Source: Alphaproteobacteria bacterium (GTDB lineage Bacteria > Pseudomonadota > Alphaproteobacteria > Rickettsiales > JADKJE01). From it: DNA of 64,000 bases. The notes beneath the pieces were generated by a model. It was given only the letters and a program-made list of their open reading frames with translations. It ran no database searches and was not told the origin of the DNA. Made by a program: the position numbers and the translations under genes. Every line of letters begins with the position of its first letter. Positions within the stretch are counted from its first letter, which is position 1. Shown here one piece after another: positions 61,340 through 64,000 of this stretch. The stretch is from positions 620,001 through 684,000 of the forward strand of contig JADKJE010000001.1 of NCBI GenBank assembly GCA_016722515.1, given 5' to 3'.

Positions 61340-63063
61340 CAGCAGCCCATTACGGTATTCATTGGAAACACGTTATGAAGCATGAGCTTGAAGCTCAGGC
61401 TCAGGTTGAGACGAGTCAGCAGCGTCTTTGGATTGTGATCATAGCCTTTGTGTGCGCCTTTGCTGTATTGTCTTTACGATTATTTGACATCAGTGTCCTC
61501 AAAGATATTCCCGCTAATTTACCTGCCAATTACAGTGCCCAGCCTTTAACTTTGGATAGGGCAGATATTGTTGATCGCAATGGCGACCCCCTTGCCTCCA
61601 ATTTACGTACGTCGTCTGTGTTTGCGAATGCACGTTTGATCGACAATCCAGCAGAAGTAGCAAAAATGCTCCATCATGCGTTGCCGGATCAGCCTTATAA
61701 TACGTTATATGAAAAATTAAAGAGCAAAAAAAGTTTCGTCTGGATTAAACGAAACCTCACCCCCGATGAAGAATACGCGGTCAACCGTTTGGGAATTCCT
61801 GGCTTAACCCTGGAAGAAGGACAAACGCGCGTTTATCCTCAAGGTAATTTATTCTCCCATATTTTAGGCTATGTCGATGTCGATGGAACAGGTATTGCCG
61901 GCGTTGAAAAATACATGGATAAATACATGAAAGATACGCTTAACCAAGGCGAACAGCTAAAACTAAGCCTTGATCTGCGCGTACAAAATATTCTCTACAC
62001 CATCTTATCTCAAGGCGTGAGTGAATTTAAAGCTATCGGTGCTAACGGTGTCGTGATGGATGTAACCAATGGTGAAATCTTAGGCATGGTAAGCCTTCCT
62101 GATTTTGATCCCAACAATGTCAAGGAAAGCAAAGACCCACAACGGTTTAATCGCAATACCCTTGGTGTTTATGAAATGGGTTCAACCTTTAAAACCATTA
62201 CCATTGCCAATGCGTTGGATTCTGGAGCCGTGAGCCTTTATGATAGCTATGATGTCAGCCAACCCATTCACTATGGCAACTTTACCATCAAGGATTTCCA
62301 TCCAGAAAATGGGGCATTAACCGTTCCGGAAATTTTAATGCATTCCTCTAACGTTGGCACGGCCAAAATTGCCCTCGATGTCGGCAAAAAGCGTCAACGC
62401 GAATTTATCAATGAACTGGGCCTGATGAGCCCCCTGGAAATCGAATTACCAGAAAGAGGCAATTCCGTTTATCCCGATGTATGGGCTGATATTCATTCTA
62501 TGACGATTGCCTTTGGTCATGGTATGGCGATTACGCCTCTGCATTTGGTACAAGCTGTCAGCGCTATCGTCAATGGCGGCACTTTCTATCCGGCAACTTT
62601 AATTAAAGGCAAAAAAAATACAGGTCGGCAGGTGATCTCTGCAGCAACGTCAGAAACCATGCGTAAATTAATGCGTCTGGTCGTTACCGATGGAACCGGC
62701 AGCAAAGCTAACATTAAAGGATATCTGGTGGGCGGAAAAACAGGTACGGCTGAAAAGGCTTCCCATGGCGGTTATAACCATCATGCAATGCTATCTTCCT
62801 TCGTCGGTGTCTATCCTTTGAATAAACCGCGTTATCTGGTTCTAGTCATGCTTGATGAACCACAAGGGAATAAAGAAACAGGTGGTTTTGCCACAGGTGG
62901 GATGACAGCCGCACCACTGGTAGGAAAAATCATCGAACAAATGTCACCGGTGTTGAGCATTGAACCTGTTGATGAAAGCAGCAAAACCTTACAGAAGGCA
63001 TTTTATGTTGATTACAAACGCAAACATTCCGAGTTTGCGGCTAACCCAGATCTTGCCCGTTAA
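61336..63063 (+). CDS. ftsI: Peptidoglycan transpeptidase FtsI (PBP3)
   Basis: Septal class B penicillin-binding protein. 575 residues: an N-terminal membrane helix (about 32-53), the dimerisation domain (RADIVDRNGDPLASNL, GLTLEEGQTRVYP) and the transpeptidase domain with the active Ser in MGSTFKTIT (about S283), SSN in HSSNVGTAK and KTG in GGKTGTAEK (about 471). All catalytic motifs are present. The start overlaps ftsL by 4 bp. The last 59 bp overlap murE in another frame. Confidence 0.97.
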   Translation: MTAAHYGIHWKHVMKHELEAQAQVETSQQRLWIVIIAFVCAFAVLSLRLFDISVLKDIPANLPANYSAQPLTLDRADIVDRNGDPLASNLRTSSVFANARLIDNPAEVAKMLHHALPDQPYNTLYEKLKSKKSFVWIKRNLTPDEEYAVNRLGIPGLTLEEGQTRVYPQGNLFSHILGYVDVDGTGIAGVEKYMDKYMKDTLNQGEQLKLSLDLRVQNILYTILSQGVSEFKAIGANGVVMDVTNGEILGMVSLPDFDPNNVKESKDPQRFNRNTLGVYEMGSTFKTITIANALDSGAVSLYDSYDVSQPIHYGNFTIKDFHPENGALTVPEILMHSSNVGTAKIALDVGKKRQREFINELGLMSPLEIELPERGNSVYPDVWADIHSMTIAFGHGMAITPLHLVQAVSAIVNGGTFYPATLIKGKKNTGRQVISAATSETMRKLMRLVVTDGTGSKANIKGYLVGGKTGTAEKASHGGYNHHAMLSSFVGVYPLNKPRYLVLVMLDEPQGNKETGGFATGGMTAAPLVGKIIEQMSPVLSIEPVDESSKTLQKAFYVDYKRKHSEFAANPDLAR

Positions 63064-64000
63064 TTCTACTGCCGTGCAGGACGATCTTGTCATCCATAAT
63101 ATTACCTGCGACTCACGAAAAGTTGGCAGTGGTTCGTTATTTTTTGCACTGCGTGGAACTTCGTTTAATGGGGCTGAATTTATTGCTAAAGCCATCGAAG
63201 CGGGTGCTTCTGCCATTGTCTGTGATGAGGACGTAGACGTAGCTGATTCATCAACCACTGTCCCTATTTTAAAAACTAAAAATCCCCGTCAATGGTACAG
63301 TTTAGCCGCTAAACATTTTTATCAAAAAACACCCGATAAGCTGGTTGCAATCACCGGTACGAATGGAAAAACATCTATCACCCATTTTTGTCGACAACTG
63401 TGGCGCACTGCTGGATTTGATGCTGCCAGTATGGGCACAGTAGGTATCTATCATAATGACAAACCCTATCACTCTAAATCAGGTCCGTCCTTGACGACAC
63501 CAGATCCGGTTGATTTTTACCGGACGTTGCGCGAACTGGCCGATCTTGGCGTTACGCATGCAGCCTTCGAGGCCTCCAGCCACGGACTTGACCAGCATCG
63601 TTTTTGTGGTGAAGGCATTAAAGCCGCTGGCTTTACAAACCTTACCCGCGATCATCTGGATTATCATAAAACCATGGATGCCTATTTCCAGGCAAAAGCC
63701 TTATTATTTTCTGAGTATCTTGACCACGGCAGCATCGCTGTTTTGAATCAAGCAAGTGACACGTTTACACCACTTCAATCCATTTGCCAACGCAGGAAGC
63801 ATCATGTTATTTCCTATGGCACGCCAGCATCTGATATTTATATACACCATTCCAGCCCGTCGCATCAAGGGTTTGACCTTACGCTTTCGGTGTTTGGATC
63901 TGTGTATGAAACCTCCCTGCCCCTGGTTGGCAGTTTTCAAATTGAAAATGTGTTATGCAGCCTAGGACTGGTTTTAGGGTTGAACGATGTTGACATGTCG
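63005..64000 (+). CDS. murE: UDP-MurNAc-tripeptide ligase MurE, N-terminal part (runs off right edge)
   Basis: Adds the third residue, normally meso-diaminopimelate in this group, to the peptidoglycan stem. 332 residues are visible: NITCDSRKVGSGSLFFALRG (UDP-binding), the P-loop ITGTNGKTSITHF (about 117-127), MGTVG, LTTPDP, FEASSHGLDQHRF and NLTRDHLDYHKTM. The ATG at 63005 has AGAAGGC upstream and lies inside the end of ftsI. The C-terminal domain that selects the amino acid is outside the window. Confidence 0.95.
   Translation, partial: MLITNANIPSLRLTQILPVNSTAVQDDLVIHNITCDSRKVGSGSLFFALRGTSFNGAEFIAKAIEAGASAIVCDEDVDVADSSTTVPILKTKNPRQWYSLAAKHFYQKTPDKLVAITGTNGKTSITHFCRQLWRTAGFDAASMGTVGIYHNDKPYHSKSGPSLTTPDPVDFYRTLRELADLGVTHAAFEASSHGLDQHRFCGEGIKAAGFTNLTRDHLDYHKTMDAYFQAKALLFSEYLDHGSIAVLNQASDTFTPLQSICQRRKHHVISYGTPASDIYIHHSSPSHQGFDLTLSVFGSVYETSLPLVGSFQIENVLCSLGLVLGLNDVDMS

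Noticed and set aside
61000..63063. Frameshift at the ftsI/murE junction
   Set aside because: The 59-bp overlap is between two complete genes; murE has its own start and ribosome site inside ftsI.

Overview
The window looks like the chromosome of an alphaproteobacterium of moderate to low GC. The evidence is the nuoABCDEFG order, the purC-purS-purQ block divergent from a DUF1476 (ATPase zeta-inhibitor type) gene, an IalB-family protein, the etfB-etfA pair and the mraZ-rsmH-ftsL-ftsI-murE cluster. Eukaryote-like repeat proteins (one ankyrin, two LRR proteins), a giant LRR/AAA protein and IS30 wreckage suggest a lineage that lives with, or descends from associates of, eukaryotic hosts. I cannot place it to genus. 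I saw no rRNA, tRNA or CRISPR array.

Layout. 1-6825 (minus): complex I genes nuoA to nuoG (nuoG runs off the left edge), with an ankyrin-repeat gene between nuoF and nuoG and an in-frame TAG inside nuoD. 7133-10808: IalB-like exported protein, OmpR-type regulator, GTP cyclohydrolase II and a lone pseudopilin-like protein. 11027-15532 (plus): typA with a clear terminator, then a CHASE8-HAMP histidine kinase and a receiver protein carrying a GHKL-type ATPase domain. 15549-20018 (minus): a GNAT/acyl-homoserine-lactone-synthase-like protein translationally coupled to a fatty acid desaturase, and a YfiR-like protein with a TonB-dependent receptor. 20221-21864: a VAO-type flavoprotein.

22031-28765 is one 2244-residue gene encoding nine 49-residue leucine-rich repeats, a possible papain-like Cys-His-Asp centre, a Lys/Ala-rich linker, a degenerate AAA-like module and two intact AAA+ modules of MoxR/midasin type. 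A decayed copy of its own 3' end lies just upstream (28808-29018), so a tandem paralogue once stood there. 29245-42140 (minus) is a Pel-type exopolysaccharide locus: a TPR protein and a TPR/beta-barrel protein (a split PelB), then pelD, pelE, pelF and pelG, three receiver-domain genes and one unknown gene. pelA and pelC are not present.

42336-56750 is mainly housekeeping: purQ, purS, purC, DUF1476, a TerB/J-domain protein, a predicted LRR/NPF effector, an ABC exporter whose permease has an in-frame TGA, ribB(A), an ExbD/TolR protein, etfBA, gltX, nadE and a glycosyltransferase. 56751-59400 is a decayed mobile patch with two inverted IS30-family copies flanking the end of a truncated gene and a small membrane protein, possibly a toxin/immunity remnant. 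59482-64000 starts the division and cell wall cluster, with a promoter and a five-box MraZ operator visible upstream.

Two otherwise well preserved genes (nuoD and the ABC permease) each carry one nonsense codon. Together with the IS and paralogue relics this suggests ongoing gene decay, unless the two stops are sequence errors.
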